64,000 bases of DNA from JACVRX01 sp963819885 (GTDB lineage Bacteria; Actinomycetota; Actinomycetes; Jiangellales; Jiangellaceae). Where the stretch lies: NCBI GenBank assembly GCA_963819885.1, contig CAWFXV010000026.1, positions 174,349 through 238,348 of the forward strand, written 5' to 3'. Below the pieces are notes generated by a model. That model was not told the DNA's origin. It saw nothing but the letters and a program-made list of their open reading frames with translations, and made no database searches. Made by a program: the position numbers and the translations under genes. This document shows positions 43,142-51,844 of the stretch, one piece after another (position 1 is the first letter of the stretch; each line of letters begins with the position of its first letter).

Positions 43142-44449
43142 CTACGCGAATCCGGGCACCCACCGGTCGAGCTCGGCCCGGAAGGGCGCCTCACAATCGA
43201 GTTGAGAAAGAACGCCCAGCCCGCCGATCCAGACCCGGTGGATGAGTAGGTACGACGGGGGCAGGTTGAGCTTGAGCCCAACCGTGTATCCCGGCCGGCG
43301 AGGGTCGTTGATGCGCGAGAACTGTCCCCGCATCCACGCTCGGTCGAAATGGAATGACTCGACCGCGGCAGGCTCCAGGAACGGTGCCAGGTAGTCATAG
43401 ACCTCTTCGGGCTCGAGCCGGATATGCGGTTTGACGAACCCCTCGTCCCGAAGCCCGTCCAGCATCTCGTCCGCCTTGCCGGCCAGCGCCCGCTTCATCA
43501 GCTCCCCGATCGAGCGGGGAAGCCCTTCCGGGAGCCGGGCCACCGCCCCGTAGTCCAGGACGCCGAGCCGGCCGTCCGGAGTGATCCGGTAGTTGCCGGG
43601 GTGCGGGTCTGCATGCAGCAAGCCGGCGCGCTCCGGGCCCGAGAACAGAAAACGGACGTAGAGCAGGCCGGCGTGATCACGCTCCTGCTTCGAGCCGGCC
43701 AGGATGATGTCCGAGAGCGGGCGGCCGTCCACCCAGTCCGAGACCAGCACGCGCTCGGTGCCGTGGACGAGGCTCGGGACCACGAAGTCAGGGTCGTCGA
43801 CGTACGCAAAGGCGAATCCGTCCTGTGCGTCGGCCTCCATCCGGTAGTCCAGCTCTTCGATGACCCGGTCCTTGAGCTCGTCGAGCAGGGGTCGCACGTC
43901 CAGGCCGGGCACCACGGAACCGATCACCCGGCCGAGCCTGGATACCTGGGTCAGGTCAGATCGCAACGCCTCCGCCGCGCCGGGATATTGCAATTTGACC
44001 GCAACGTCCCGCCCGTCCCGCCAGACCGCTCGGTGCACTTGGCCGATCGACGCCGCTGCGGCGGGAACGTCGTCGAACTCGCGGAACTTGCGCCGCCAGT
44101 GCGATCCGAGCTCCTCTCGAAGCACCCCGTGCACGACCTTTGCGGGCATCGGCGGTGCAGCGTCCTGCAGCTTGGTGAGCGACGCCCGATATGGCGCGAC
44201 GAGCTCCTCCGGCAGTGCCGCCTCGAAGATCGACATCGCCTGGCCGAACTTCATCGCGCCGCCCTTGAGCTCGCCCAGGACCTTGAACACCTGGTCTGCG
44301 GTGCGCTGCTGGATCTCCGCCGCGACGAGCTCAGCCGGCCGGCCGCCGATGCGCTTGCCCAGCCCGAGCGTCGCCCGGCCGGCGATGCCGAGTGGCAACG
44401 CGGCGAGCTTCGCGGTGCGGGTCACCGCCTTGCGTGGCAGATCGGTCAC
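43142..44449 (-). CDS. ABC1/AarF-family kinase-like protein
   Basis: 435-residue atypical kinase of the UbiB/COQ8 family. The family-specific KxGQ motif is in GGAMKFGQAMS, an Ala-rich nucleotide loop in AAAASIGQVHRA, the catalytic loop in HADPHPGNYR and the metal loop in VLDYGAVARL. GTG 44449 (VTDLPRKAVTRTAKLA) fits mycobacterial N-termini and has AAGGGAG upstream; an ATG at 44497 is in frame. Members support isoprenoid-lipid metabolism; in mycobacteria the homologue (Rv3197) also lies beside whiB7. Divergent from ligD. Confidence 0.9.
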   Translation of the reverse strand: MTDLPRKAVTRTAKLAALPLGIAGRATLGLGKRIGGRPAELVAAEIQQRTADQVFKVLGELKGGAMKFGQAMSIFEAALPEELVAPYRASLTKLQDAAPPMPAKVVHGVLREELGSHWRRKFREFDDVPAAAASIGQVHRAVWRDGRDVAVKLQYPGAAEALRSDLTQVSRLGRVIGSVVPGLDVRPLLDELKDRVIEELDYRMEADAQDGFAFAYVDDPDFVVPSLVHGTERVLVSDWVDGRPLSDIILAGSKQERDHAGLLYVRFLFSGPERAGLLHADPHPGNYRITPDGRLGVLDYGAVARLPEGLPRSIGELMKRALAGKADEMLDGLRDEGFVKPHIRLEPEEVYDYLAPFLEPAAVESFHFDRAWMRGQFSRINDPRRPGYTVGLKLNLPPSYLLIHRVWIGGLGVLSQLDCEAPFRAELDRWVPGFA

Positions 44450-44529
44450 GTCCGCATTCTCCCTTGTTCCTCGCCATTCGAGCGCGAGCTCGGTCATGAT
44501 CGAGTGACATCCTGCGGTCGAGGGGATCC

Positions 44530-46161
44530 ATGTCTGCGACGAAGCGCTCGCCAAAGGCTTCGAAGAAGCTCGCTCGCTACCGTGAGAAGCGGGACTTCGA
44601 CCGCACGCCCGAGCCGGCCGGAGCGTCTGCGCCGCCGGAATCGGCCACTGGACGCCGATTCGTCGTCCAACGACACCGCGCCAGGCGCTTGCATTACGAC
44701 CTGCGGTTCGAGATCGACGGTGTCCTGGCCAGCTGGGCAGTACCGAGGGGTCCGACGCTGGATCCCAGGGCGAAGCGGACGGCCGTGCACGTCGAGGACC
44801 ATCCGATCGAATATCTCGACTTCGAGGGCGTGATCCCCAAGGGCGAGTACGGCGGCGGCGACGTGGTCGTGTGGGACATCGGCACGTGGGAGCCGCGCGG
44901 CACTGACGACCCGGCCACAGCGGTGGCCGCGGGCGAGCTGCACGCCGACATGTACGGCCACAAGCTGCGCGGCCGGCTGGTGCTGGTGCGTCGCGACCGG
45001 GATGGCTCGGGGGCGCGAACTGGCAGGGAGCAGTGGCTCCTCGTCCACAAGCGCGACGAGCATGCCGTCGACGGCTGGGACGCCGAGGACCATCCCCGAT
45101 CCGTGCTCAGCGGTCGCACCAACGAGGAGGTCAAGGCCGATCCGGATCGGATGTGGCGCTCGGACCTGCCCGCCGCCGAGGCGTCGATCGCGCTCCGCCC
45201 GACGGTCGTGGCCGGGCCGAGCGCTGACGAGCACGCGGCGCTGGACGCGCTGGGCGCAAGCGGGAAGTGGGAGGTGTTCGGCCGTACGCTGCGGCTGACG
45301 AACCTCGACAAGGTGTTGTTCCCTGCCCGTCGCCGCGAGTCGGCGATAACCAAGCGCGAGTTCGTTCGATACGCCGCACAGATTGCGCCCGTCGTTCTGC
45401 CCTACCTCGCCGGCCGGCCGTTGAACATGCACCGCTACCCGAACGGCGCGGGGTCGAAAGGCTTCTGGCACAAGCAGGTTCCTCAGCACGCTCCCGAGTG
45501 GCTCTCCCGCTGGGACAACCCAGCAGCCGACCCGGGCGAGACGACCACGTACCTCGTGGTCAACGAGCCTGCCGCGCTGGTCTGGGTGGCGAACTTCGGC
45601 GCATTGGAATGGCACGCCTGGACCTCGCGGACCGACGCGCCGCATCGCCCGACGTACGCGCTGATCGACCTCGACCCCGGCGAGGCCACCAGCTGGGACG
45701 ACGTGCTGACTCTGGCTCGGCTCCATCGCACCGCCTTGGAACATCTCGGCGTCCGGGGCCAGCCGAAACTCACCGGCCGGCGCGGCATCCAGATCTGGAT
45801 TCCCATCACCCGCGGGCCGACGTTCGCCGAAACCCGAGCCTGGGTCGAGCAGCTGTCACGTACGGTCTCCGCGGTGGTGCCGGAACTGGTGAGCTGGAAG
45901 TGGGGAGTACGAGACCGCGGCGGCCAGGCTCGGCTCGACTACACCCAGAACGCCATCAACAAGACGCTGATCGCTCCCTACAGCCCGCGGGCCGCCGCCG
46001 GAGCGCCGGTGTCCGCTCCGGTGTCCTGGGACGAGCTCGACGATCCTTCGCTCCGACCGGATGCTTTCACGATCCGGAACATGTTCGACCGGCTGGCCGA
46101 GCGTGGCGACTTGTTTCGCCCCGTGCTGGTCGGTGAGCAGACCGTGCCGAAACTTCGCTGA
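44530..46161 (+). CDS. ligD: LigD-type PE-Pol protein without ligase domain
   Basis: 543 residues. Residues 40-200 are the LigD 3'-phosphoesterase domain (HYDLRFEIDGVLASWAVP, HVEDHPIEYLDFEG, IPKGEYGGG). Residues 245-540 are the LigD polymerase/primase domain (TNLDKVLFP, GRPLNMHRYPNG, the catalytic Asp pair in LIDLDPG, RGIQIWIPI). The ATP-dependent ligase domain is absent. Together these remodel 3' ends and add nucleotides in non-homologous end joining or gap repair. GAGGGG precedes the ATG. No ku or ligase gene is in the window. Confidence 0.93.
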   Translation: MSATKRSPKASKKLARYREKRDFDRTPEPAGASAPPESATGRRFVVQRHRARRLHYDLRFEIDGVLASWAVPRGPTLDPRAKRTAVHVEDHPIEYLDFEGVIPKGEYGGGDVVVWDIGTWEPRGTDDPATAVAAGELHADMYGHKLRGRLVLVRRDRDGSGARTGREQWLLVHKRDEHAVDGWDAEDHPRSVLSGRTNEEVKADPDRMWRSDLPAAEASIALRPTVVAGPSADEHAALDALGASGKWEVFGRTLRLTNLDKVLFPARRRESAITKREFVRYAAQIAPVVLPYLAGRPLNMHRYPNGAGSKGFWHKQVPQHAPEWLSRWDNPAADPGETTTYLVVNEPAALVWVANFGALEWHAWTSRTDAPHRPTYALIDLDPGEATSWDDVLTLARLHRTALEHLGVRGQPKLTGRRGIQIWIPITRGPTFAETRAWVEQLSRTVSAVVPELVSWKWGVRDRGGQARLDYTQNAINKTLIAPYSPRAAAGAPVSAPVSWDELDDPSLRPDAFTIRNMFDRLAERGDLFRPVLVGEQTVPKLR

Positions 46162-46215
46162 CGCCAACGCGCCGAGGGCGGGGCTAGCCCCACGCGGTCA
46201 GGCTGCAGCGACTCC

Positions 46216-47244
46216 TCAGGCGGCCCAGGTGCAGCCGCAGGCCGGATGTGGTTGCCAGCTACGGCGACGCGGCATCCCGAACGGCAGCGAGGTTTCCACG
46301 GTGCCGTCAACGGTGGCCGGGACGAATCCGTCGAGATGAGCCAGGACCTGCTGAGCGGCAAGGGCGGCCACCAGCGCCGCGAGGGTGACGTCGCAGGCCG
46401 CGACGCCGGTCAGACGACGATCGGCCTGGCCAATGATCCGCGGCCACGCTGGGTCGCGGTCCGTGCGGTGCATGTCGTGGCAGCGCAGGCAGGACGACGC
46501 GCCGGGCAGTACCAGGGGCCCGACGACGCCGGTGGTCTCGATCACGTTAGCTGTCAGGTGCGGGATACCGAGGCGGAGCAGGGCAGCGGCGTCATCGCGG
46601 GCCAGACTTGCCGTCGGCGCCAGCACGACCAGGTCGGGGCCGCGGTCTGACCGGTCTGGCCCGTCGGGCAGCGTGGCCGAGACCGCTAGCCCTCGAGGCA
46701 GGCCGGCGTCGTCCGCGCTCAATCCGCCGGGCATGACGTCGTGGGCCGTCGTCCGCCCGAAGTCCTCCACGCTGACCTGACCGACGCCCGCTGCCGAGAG
46801 CAGCCGCGCGATCGTCGCACCGATCCGGCCGGCACCCCGCACCTCGACGTGCGACTGCCGCCGGGTTGCCAGCGGGTCGTGGGATTCGTCCGGCCGGCCC
46901 GCTTCTGCCGAGCCGTCCGCCGCACCGAGCAGGCCGCGGCTGGCCCGGTCCGGAGCGAGGGCATCGCCGGCATCAGCCAGGCGGACGCGATCACCGTCGA
47001 TCAGTACGCCTGCGCCGTCGAGAATCTCCACCAACCGATCTGCGGCTGCGGCGCTGCCGCCGACGCGCTCGGCCGCCGCTCGGAGCGCGGCGACGTCCCG
47101 GACACCGTCCATGGACCGGAGTACGGCGACCTCGGCCGGCCCGAGCCCCGCCAACACCACAGCCCGGGCCGGATCGAGGCCGATTTGAACGGTGGTCGAG
47201 TCCCGCCAGACCAGGGCCAGCGCAGGATGAACGAGGGGGCGCAC
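46216..47244 (-). CDS. ThiF/E1-like protein with N-terminal peptide-binding-like domain
   Basis: 342 residues. The first 100 residues resemble the winged-helix leader-binding part of cyclodehydratase C proteins (VQIGLDPARAVVLAGLGPAEVAVLRSMDG in parts). The rest is a ThiF-type fold with GAGRIGATIARLL as nucleotide site and zinc Cys pairs CLRC and CGC at the end. E1-like enzymes adenylate peptide C-termini or side chains. GTG 47244 is preceded by GGAGGT. No precursor peptide or ubiquitin-like partner is beside it except a 56-residue zinc-ribbon gene upstream. Function is inferred only at fold level. Confidence 0.75.
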   Translation of the reverse strand: MRPLVHPALALVWRDSTTVQIGLDPARAVVLAGLGPAEVAVLRSMDGVRDVAALRAAAERVGGSAAAADRLVEILDGAGVLIDGDRVRLADAGDALAPDRASRGLLGAADGSAEAGRPDESHDPLATRRQSHVEVRGAGRIGATIARLLSAAGVGQVSVEDFGRTTAHDVMPGGLSADDAGLPRGLAVSATLPDGPDRSDRGPDLVVLAPTASLARDDAAALLRLGIPHLTANVIETTGVVGPLVLPGASSCLRCHDMHRTDRDPAWPRIIGQADRRLTGVAACDVTLAALVAALAAQQVLAHLDGFVPATVDGTVETSLPFGMPRRRSWQPHPACGCTWAA

Positions 47245-47364
47245 GGCGGACCTCCACGACGCTTTCCGAGCGGACCGGGCACGGCGGAATCATGCCCGCT
47301 CCGGCTCCGCGCCGGGCTTCGTCGTCCACAGCCCACCCACACGCAGCACTGACGTTGTCGCGGC

Positions 47365-47398
47365 GAGGGGCGGCATCCAGTTGTGGACGCCGCCCCTC
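47365..47398 (-). terminator. Hairpin downstream of DUF5679 gene
   Basis: A perfect 10-bp stem (GAGGGGCGGC and complement) with a 14-base loop lies 17 bases after the DUF5679 stop and 120 bases before the ThiF-like start, both on the minus strand. There is no U-tract, so termination would be weak or factor-assisted. It may also shield the 3' end. Confidence 0.5.
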
Positions 47399-47415
47399 AC
47401 CGTCTGTGGAGGTGC

Positions 47416-47586
47416 TCAGGCCTTCCCGAGGATCCGGTTGAGGTTCGTCGAACAGACCGGGCAGGTGGCCTTCGCCATCCGGGTGCCCTTGTCGTTGACA
47501 ACCACGTTGCCACTTGCCTCGCGCTTGGCTTTGCACTTCACGCAGTAGAACTCGCCCGAGTATGTCTCGGTGCCAATCTCGGTCAC
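47416..47586 (-). CDS. DUF5679 small zinc-ribbon protein
   Basis: 56 residues with two Cys pairs, YCVKCKAKRE and CPVCSTNLNRILG, forming a zinc ribbon like those of ribosomal or nucleic-acid binding proteins. AGGAGGT precedes GTG 47586, a strong site. The basic C-terminus ends LGKA. Same strand as the ThiF-like gene 171 bp downstream. Function is unknown; the family is common in actinobacteria. Confidence 0.85.
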   Translation of the reverse strand: MTEIGTETYSGEFYCVKCKAKREASGNVVVNDKGTRMAKATCPVCSTNLNRILGKA

Positions 47587-48152
47587 GATGACCTCCTGTC
47601 TTCGTTCTCGGTCGGCGTCACACCATACGGCAGGCACTCGCCGCTCTCGTCATCGGCGACGGTGGAAATCTGGGCAAACACCATCAAATCCGGCCAACAT
47701 TCGGCCCGTCACCATGATCACAGGCCGTTCGCTGGGCTTCGGACCGCGGACCCGTGCCTCTGACGTACAGCCGGCCGTGCGGTGGTCTCAGCTGCAGGGT
47801 ACCGAGACGACCGTACGGCCGGCATTGCGGCGGGTTCCCCCCAGCCCGGTCGTCGCGGCCTGCACGCCTTCCCCGTGCGTGCGAACCGGCCGGTGACGAG
47901 GGGCCCGTCCTTGGATGACCGTAAAGGTGGACCGATAGGCGGTCAACGCAGTCAGCCGAGTTCCGTCCACGCCCTGTGGAAAACTCTGTGGACGACCTGT
48001 GCGACACGCCGTTCACCACTGTGGAACAGCGGTGGGCAAGGCTGTTGAAAACGTGCGTTCTCATGTGCCGATGCACGTGCTGGCCAGCATCGACGCTTTC
48101 CACCGGGTGTGGATGACAAGTTTTCGACCAGGTTGCCCGGTACGGTTCGCGC
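47587..48152. other. 566-bp intergenic region with DnaA-box-like cluster
   Basis: No gene is supported here. The left half (47587-47940) shows nothing I can assign. The right half holds five 9-mers close to a DnaA box on one strand: TGTGGAAAA (47975), TGTGGACGA (47987), TGTGGAACA (48020), TGTTGAAAA (48043) and TGTGGATGA (48108). The first is the exact complement of the TTTTCCACA form; the others differ by about one base from common forms. dnaA and dnaN are not in the window, so this is not a recognisable oriC. Confidence 0.4.
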
Positions 48153-48668
48153 ATGGACGAGCCGGTCGTCGAGGTTCGGCGCTCCGCGCGCCGTCGTCGC
48201 ACGGTGACCGCCTTCCGCGAGAACGGCCACGTCGTGGTCTGTGTGCCGGCGCGGTTCAGCAAGGCCGAAGAACAGCAGTGGGTCGACACCATGCTGCGCC
48301 GGCTTGCGACCAAGGAGGGCCGCCGGCGGCCGAGCGACGAGCAGCTGCTCGTGCGTGCGCGGGAACTGTCGCGGCGTTATCTCGACGGTCAAGCACAGCC
48401 GCTGAGCGTGCGCTGGTCGGCGATCCAGCAGGCCCGGTGGGGTTCGTGTACACCGACCGACAGGTCGATTCGGATTTCCGACCGGCTCAGGGGTGTGCCT
48501 CAATGGGTGCTCGATTACGTGCTCGTCCACGAGCTCGCACATTTGATGATCATCGACCACCGGCCCGAGTTCTGGGCCCTGGTGCAGCGATACCCCCGCT
48601 CGGAACGGGCTCGCGGTTTTCTCGACGGGCTATCCCACGCTGCCGGCGGGGACCTGGAGGAGAACTAG
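48153..48668 (+). CDS. YgjP/WLM-type M48-like metallohydrolase
   Basis: 171-residue zinc protein. The HELAH motif in VLVHELAHLMI supplies two His and the Glu, and HRPEFWALV gives the third ligand. The N-terminus (VEVRRSARRRRTVTAFRENGHVVVCVP) and the middle WGSCTPTDRSIRIS are typical of the YgjP-like family. No export signal is seen. Proposed peptidase; substrate unknown. It ends at the convergent DUF2342 gene. Confidence 0.88.
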   Translation: MDEPVVEVRRSARRRRTVTAFRENGHVVVCVPARFSKAEEQQWVDTMLRRLATKEGRRRPSDEQLLVRARELSRRYLDGQAQPLSVRWSAIQQARWGSCTPTDRSIRISDRLRGVPQWVLDYVLVHELAHLMIIDHRPEFWALVQRYPRSERARGFLDGLSHAAGGDLEEN

Positions 48669-50025
48669 TCGACTGGACGTGAGCCGTCGTCGTCCGGCGT
48701 CTCCGGCGTCTCCGGCGCTCCGACGCGTCGAGCGCGGACACGTCGAGCTCGGCACGACCCAGGTAGGCCGCCGGATCGATGAGGTCGTCGGCCGTGGGCA
48801 GCAGGTCCGGATGCCCCCACACCCCGTCCCGGCCGTCGAGACTTCGAGCGTCGCGGACGGCGCTCCAGAACGCTGATGCCTCACGCAGCCGCCGTGGCCG
48901 CAACTCGAGCCCTACCAAGGTGGCGAACGTCTGCTCAGCCGGCCCGCCCGTCGCCCGGCGGCGCCGCACCATTTCCCGCAGCGCCGGCGCCGACGGCAGA
49001 CGTCCGTCGGTCGCCTGTGTGACCACGTCGTCGACCCATCCCTCGACCAGCGCCAGGGCCAGCTCGAGGCGCTCCAGGGCGGCCTTCTGCTCCGGTGTCG
49101 TCGGCAAGTCGAACAAGCCGCCCTCGAGGGCCTCCTGGATCGTCTCGGGCCGCTGCGGGTCGATCTCGCGCAACGACGACTCGATCCGGTCGGTGTCGAC
49201 TGAGATGTTCCGGGCGTATTCCTCGACCAGTGCGATCAGGTGCGGACGCAACCAGGGCGCGTGGGCGAACAGGCGCAGGTGCGCGCTCTCGCGCAGCGCG
49301 AGGTAGAGCGTCACGTCGCGTTCTTCGAGGCCGAGCCCTTCCCCGAATGCCCGCACGTTGGCGGGTAGTAGCGCCGGGTGCCCCTCGGCGAGCGGCAGGC
49401 CGATGTCCGCGGACCCGACGACTTCGCCGGCGAGCTTTCCGATCCCCTGGCCGACCTGGGCGCCCCACATCGACACGCCGACCTGTTGCATCATGCCGAC
49501 CAACGGGCCGGCGGCCTGGGCCATCTCCGGTGGCAGCGCGTTGCCCATCGCCGTCGACACCTTGGCGGCGACCGGTTCGACGAGCTCACGCCACGCTGCT
49601 TGGGTGCCCTCCACCCACTCGGCCCGGCTCCACGTACGTGGTGAGCCGCCGGTGGCCGGGAAGGCGGTGGCTTGGTCGAGCCAGGTGTCGGCCAGCCGAA
49701 AGGCATCGTCCACCGTCCGGCGCTCGACCGCGCTGACCGACTTGTCGCCGGCCGCGGCGACGACCTGGCGAGCGGACTGGTTCGCGAGGTCCCAGTTCAC
49801 CGGCCCCCCGGTCCACGAGAGCATCCGGCCGATCTGCTGGAGCATGGCGCCGATGTCAGGAGCTCCCGGGCCACCCGCGCCGAGCGATCCCAACAACTGC
49901 GAGAGCGGATCCTGCGGGCCGCTTGCTTCGTCGCCACCGGGTCGCTGCGCTGGCACGCCCTCGGTCTCGTCGTCGGGCTGGTCCGGATCGTCGCCGGACC
50001 GGAAGCCGAACGGCACGTCGCTCAT
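48550..50025 (-). CDS. DUF2342 zinc-dependent metalloprotease-like protein, probable 3' frameshift
   Basis: Zincin-like protein of the DUF2342/TIGR03624 family. Conserved blocks are AMLQQIGRMLSWTGGPVNWDLA, AQVGQGIGKLAGEVVG, the metal-type LALRESAHLRLFAHAPWL (E-x-x-H), and VEGWVDDVVTQA. The start ATG 50025 has GAGG upstream. As sequenced the C-terminus turns into an Arg run after LDAS and reads through the whole YgjP 3' end to 48550. Adding one G near 48720 (minus strand) gives an acidic tail GAPETPETPDDDGSRPVD and a stop at 48665-48667, which just meets the neighbour. I think that is the true end (453 residues). Confidence 0.83.
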   Translation of the reverse strand: MSDVPFGFRSGDDPDQPDDETEGVPAQRPGGDEASGPQDPLSQLLGSLGAGGPGAPDIGAMLQQIGRMLSWTGGPVNWDLANQSARQVVAAAGDKSVSAVERRTVDDAFRLADTWLDQATAFPATGGSPRTWSRAEWVEGTQAAWRELVEPVAAKVSTAMGNALPPEMAQAAGPLVGMMQQVGVSMWGAQVGQGIGKLAGEVVGSADIGLPLAEGHPALLPANVRAFGEGLGLEERDVTLYLALRESAHLRLFAHAPWLRPHLIALVEEYARNISVDTDRIESSLREIDPQRPETIQEALEGGLFDLPTTPEQKAALERLELALALVEGWVDDVVTQATDGRLPSAPALREMVRRRRATGGPAEQTFATLVGLELRPRRLREASAFWSAVRDARSLDGRDGVWGHPDLLPTADDLIDPAAYLGRAELDVSALDASERRRRRRRRTTTAHVQSTSSPPGPRRQRGIARRENREPVPSGGIAAPGPRTRAGGR

Positions 50026-50266
50026 CGTCGAGCCTCGAACTCGAGCGGCAGCACTTTGAAGCGCCTCATGCCGTCCACGGTAGTCGGCCGATCCGCCGAC
50101 GTAGATCCGTGCCCACAGGTGGTTCGCGTTCGGCGCAACGCGGAGGCCGCCCGGCCCCGGGTCCACCGACTGGTGGCACGGGAAACGACGCGCGCGCGTA
50201 CCGCGAGCCGTCATGCGGCCAACTTGATCTTGGCGTGGTCGGCCTTGAGTGCACTAGGTTCGCGGC

Positions 50267-50689
50267 GTGGGGATCGTCCGCCTGCTGGACGTGCGCGACG
50301 AGCAGCTATCCGTCGACGAGGTGCTCGCGGCCGTCAGCGACCCATCAACCGGCGGCATCTGCCTGTTCGTGGGCACGGTGCGTGACGTCGACCGTGGCAA
50401 GAGCGTGACGAAGCTCGAGTACAACGCACATCCATCGGTTTCTGACGTCCTCCGTGACGTGACCGACGAGATCGCGTCGACGTCCCCGGTTAACGCTCTG
50501 GCTGCCGTGCATCGTGTGGGTGAGTTGAAGGTCGGTGACATCGCGGTCGTGGTGGCAGCGGCCGCACCGCACCGGGCGGAGGCCTTCGCCGCGTGCCGAC
50601 GGCTCATCGACGAGCTCAAGGCACGGGTCCCTATCTGGAAGCGCCAGCTGTTCGACGACGGCGAAGCGGAGTGGGTCGGCTCACCGTAG
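50267..50689 (+). CDS. moaE: Molybdopterin synthase catalytic subunit MoaE
   Basis: 140-residue large subunit of molybdopterin synthase, which transfers sulfur from MoaD thiocarboxylate to precursor Z. Family marks are CLFVGTVRDVDRGKSVTKLEYNA, HRVGELKVGDIAVVVAAAAPHR and the active-site lysines in LKVGD and PIWKRQ, then EAEWVGSP. The start is GTG 50267. The partner moaD is not in the window; moeZ, which sulfurates MoaD-like proteins, is. Sits between the DUF2342 gene (divergent) and the PDZ protease gene. Confidence 0.94.
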   Translation: MGIVRLLDVRDEQLSVDEVLAAVSDPSTGGICLFVGTVRDVDRGKSVTKLEYNAHPSVSDVLRDVTDEIASTSPVNALAAVHRVGELKVGDIAVVVAAAAPHRAEAFAACRRLIDELKARVPIWKRQLFDDGEAEWVGSP

Positions 50690-50773
50690 AGGTCGCGCCT
50701 CAGGTTGCTCTCAGCTACCAGCCATAGTCTCGTCGGTACTTGTCGAACCAACCAGTAAGGACCGGGCCGCAGA

Positions 50774-51823
50774 ATGTCCCGTCGCACCACGACGCTTGCC
50801 GTCTCTGGCGCGCTCCTCGTCGTGCTTGTTGCCGCAGCTTCGCTGTTCCCGGTTCCGTATGTCGTCTATTCACCCGGACCGGTGGAGGACACCCTCGGCG
50901 TGTGGGACGGCGAACCGGTGATCGAGATCAGCGGAGCCGAGACGTATCCGACCGAAGGCGTGCTCGACCTCACCACCGTCGGCGTCACGCCGGCCGATCG
51001 CAAGCTGGGCCTGCTCGGCGCGATGCAGGCGTGGCTGGATCCGGACCGGACGGTCCTTCCCCGCGAGCTGGTCTATCCGCAGGACGTGACAGCGGACGAG
51101 GCGCGCGAGGAAAACGCCCAGCTGCTCGAGCGGTCGCAAGAGACCGCGAAAGTCGCCGCATTGCGTGAACTGGGCCTGGAGGTCCCCGAGATCGTCGTCG
51201 TCGACACTGTCGTCAACGGGGCGCCGGCCGACGGAGTACTGGTGCCGGGCGACGTCGTCATTTCTGTGGACGGAACGCTCATCAAGACGCCCCAGGACGT
51301 CGTCGACGTTGTCACTGCGCACGAGCCCGGAGACCGCATCGAGTTCGTCGTCGAGCGTGACGGCGTGGAACGCACCGAGACGGTTGGCAGTCAGGCCGCT
51401 GAGAACGACGGCCGGACGATCGTCGGTTTCAGCCCGTCGGTGGGCTACGAGTATCCGGTGCAGATCGATGTCAACATCGACGACCGGATCGGTGGACCGT
51501 CCGCCGGAATGGTGTTCGCGCTGGCGATATACGACACGCTGACGCCGGGTGCTCTTCTCGACGGTATGCACGTCGCCGGCACCGGCATGATCGGTCCGGA
51601 CGGTGAGGTCGGCCCGATTGGAGGGATCCGGCAGAAGATCGCCGCGGCATCCGACGACGGCGCGACGCTGTTCCTCGCGCCAGCCGACAACTGCGACGAG
51701 GCGGCCGTCTCCGACCCCGGCCAAATGCGGATCGTGCGTATCGAGACCCTCGACGACGCGATCGCCGCCGTCGAGTCCGCCGCCGCAGGGGACATGGAGT
51801 CCCTGCCCTCCTGCAGCGCCTGA
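50774..51823 (+). CDS. YlbL-type membrane PDZ/Lon-like serine protease
   Basis: 349 residues. An N-terminal signal anchor (residues 6-27) is followed by SFPVPYVVYSPGPVEDTLG-like family start, a PDZ domain (about 135-205: VNGAPADGVLVPGDVVISVDGTLI) and a Lon-type catalytic domain. The Ser-Lys dyad is in GGPSAGMVFAL and GPIGGIRQKI. Acts outside the membrane on envelope proteins; substrates are unknown. The homologue is next to UPF0182 in mycobacteria (Rv3194c). An 80-bp repeat lies 21 bases past the stop. Confidence 0.91.
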   Translation: MSRRTTTLAVSGALLVVLVAAASLFPVPYVVYSPGPVEDTLGVWDGEPVIEISGAETYPTEGVLDLTTVGVTPADRKLGLLGAMQAWLDPDRTVLPRELVYPQDVTADEAREENAQLLERSQETAKVAALRELGLEVPEIVVVDTVVNGAPADGVLVPGDVVISVDGTLIKTPQDVVDVVTAHEPGDRIEFVVERDGVERTETVGSQAAENDGRTIVGFSPSVGYEYPVQIDVNIDDRIGGPSAGMVFALAIYDTLTPGALLDGMHVAGTGMIGPDGEVGPIGGIRQKIAAASDDGATLFLAPADNCDEAAVSDPGQMRIVRIETLDDAIAAVESAAAGDMESLPSCSA

Positions 51824-51844
51824 GCGGCACCTCCCTGTGCGCTC

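Noticed and set aside
46180..46191. GGGGCTAGCCCC palindrome between ligD and the ThiF-like gene
   Set aside because: A 12-bp palindrome without loop or U-tract can occur by chance at this G+C; no support as a terminator.
47587..48152. Chromosomal origin oriC
   Set aside because: DnaA-box-like words are present, but dnaA, dnaN, gyrB and rpmH are absent and the flanking genes belong to a known non-origin block.
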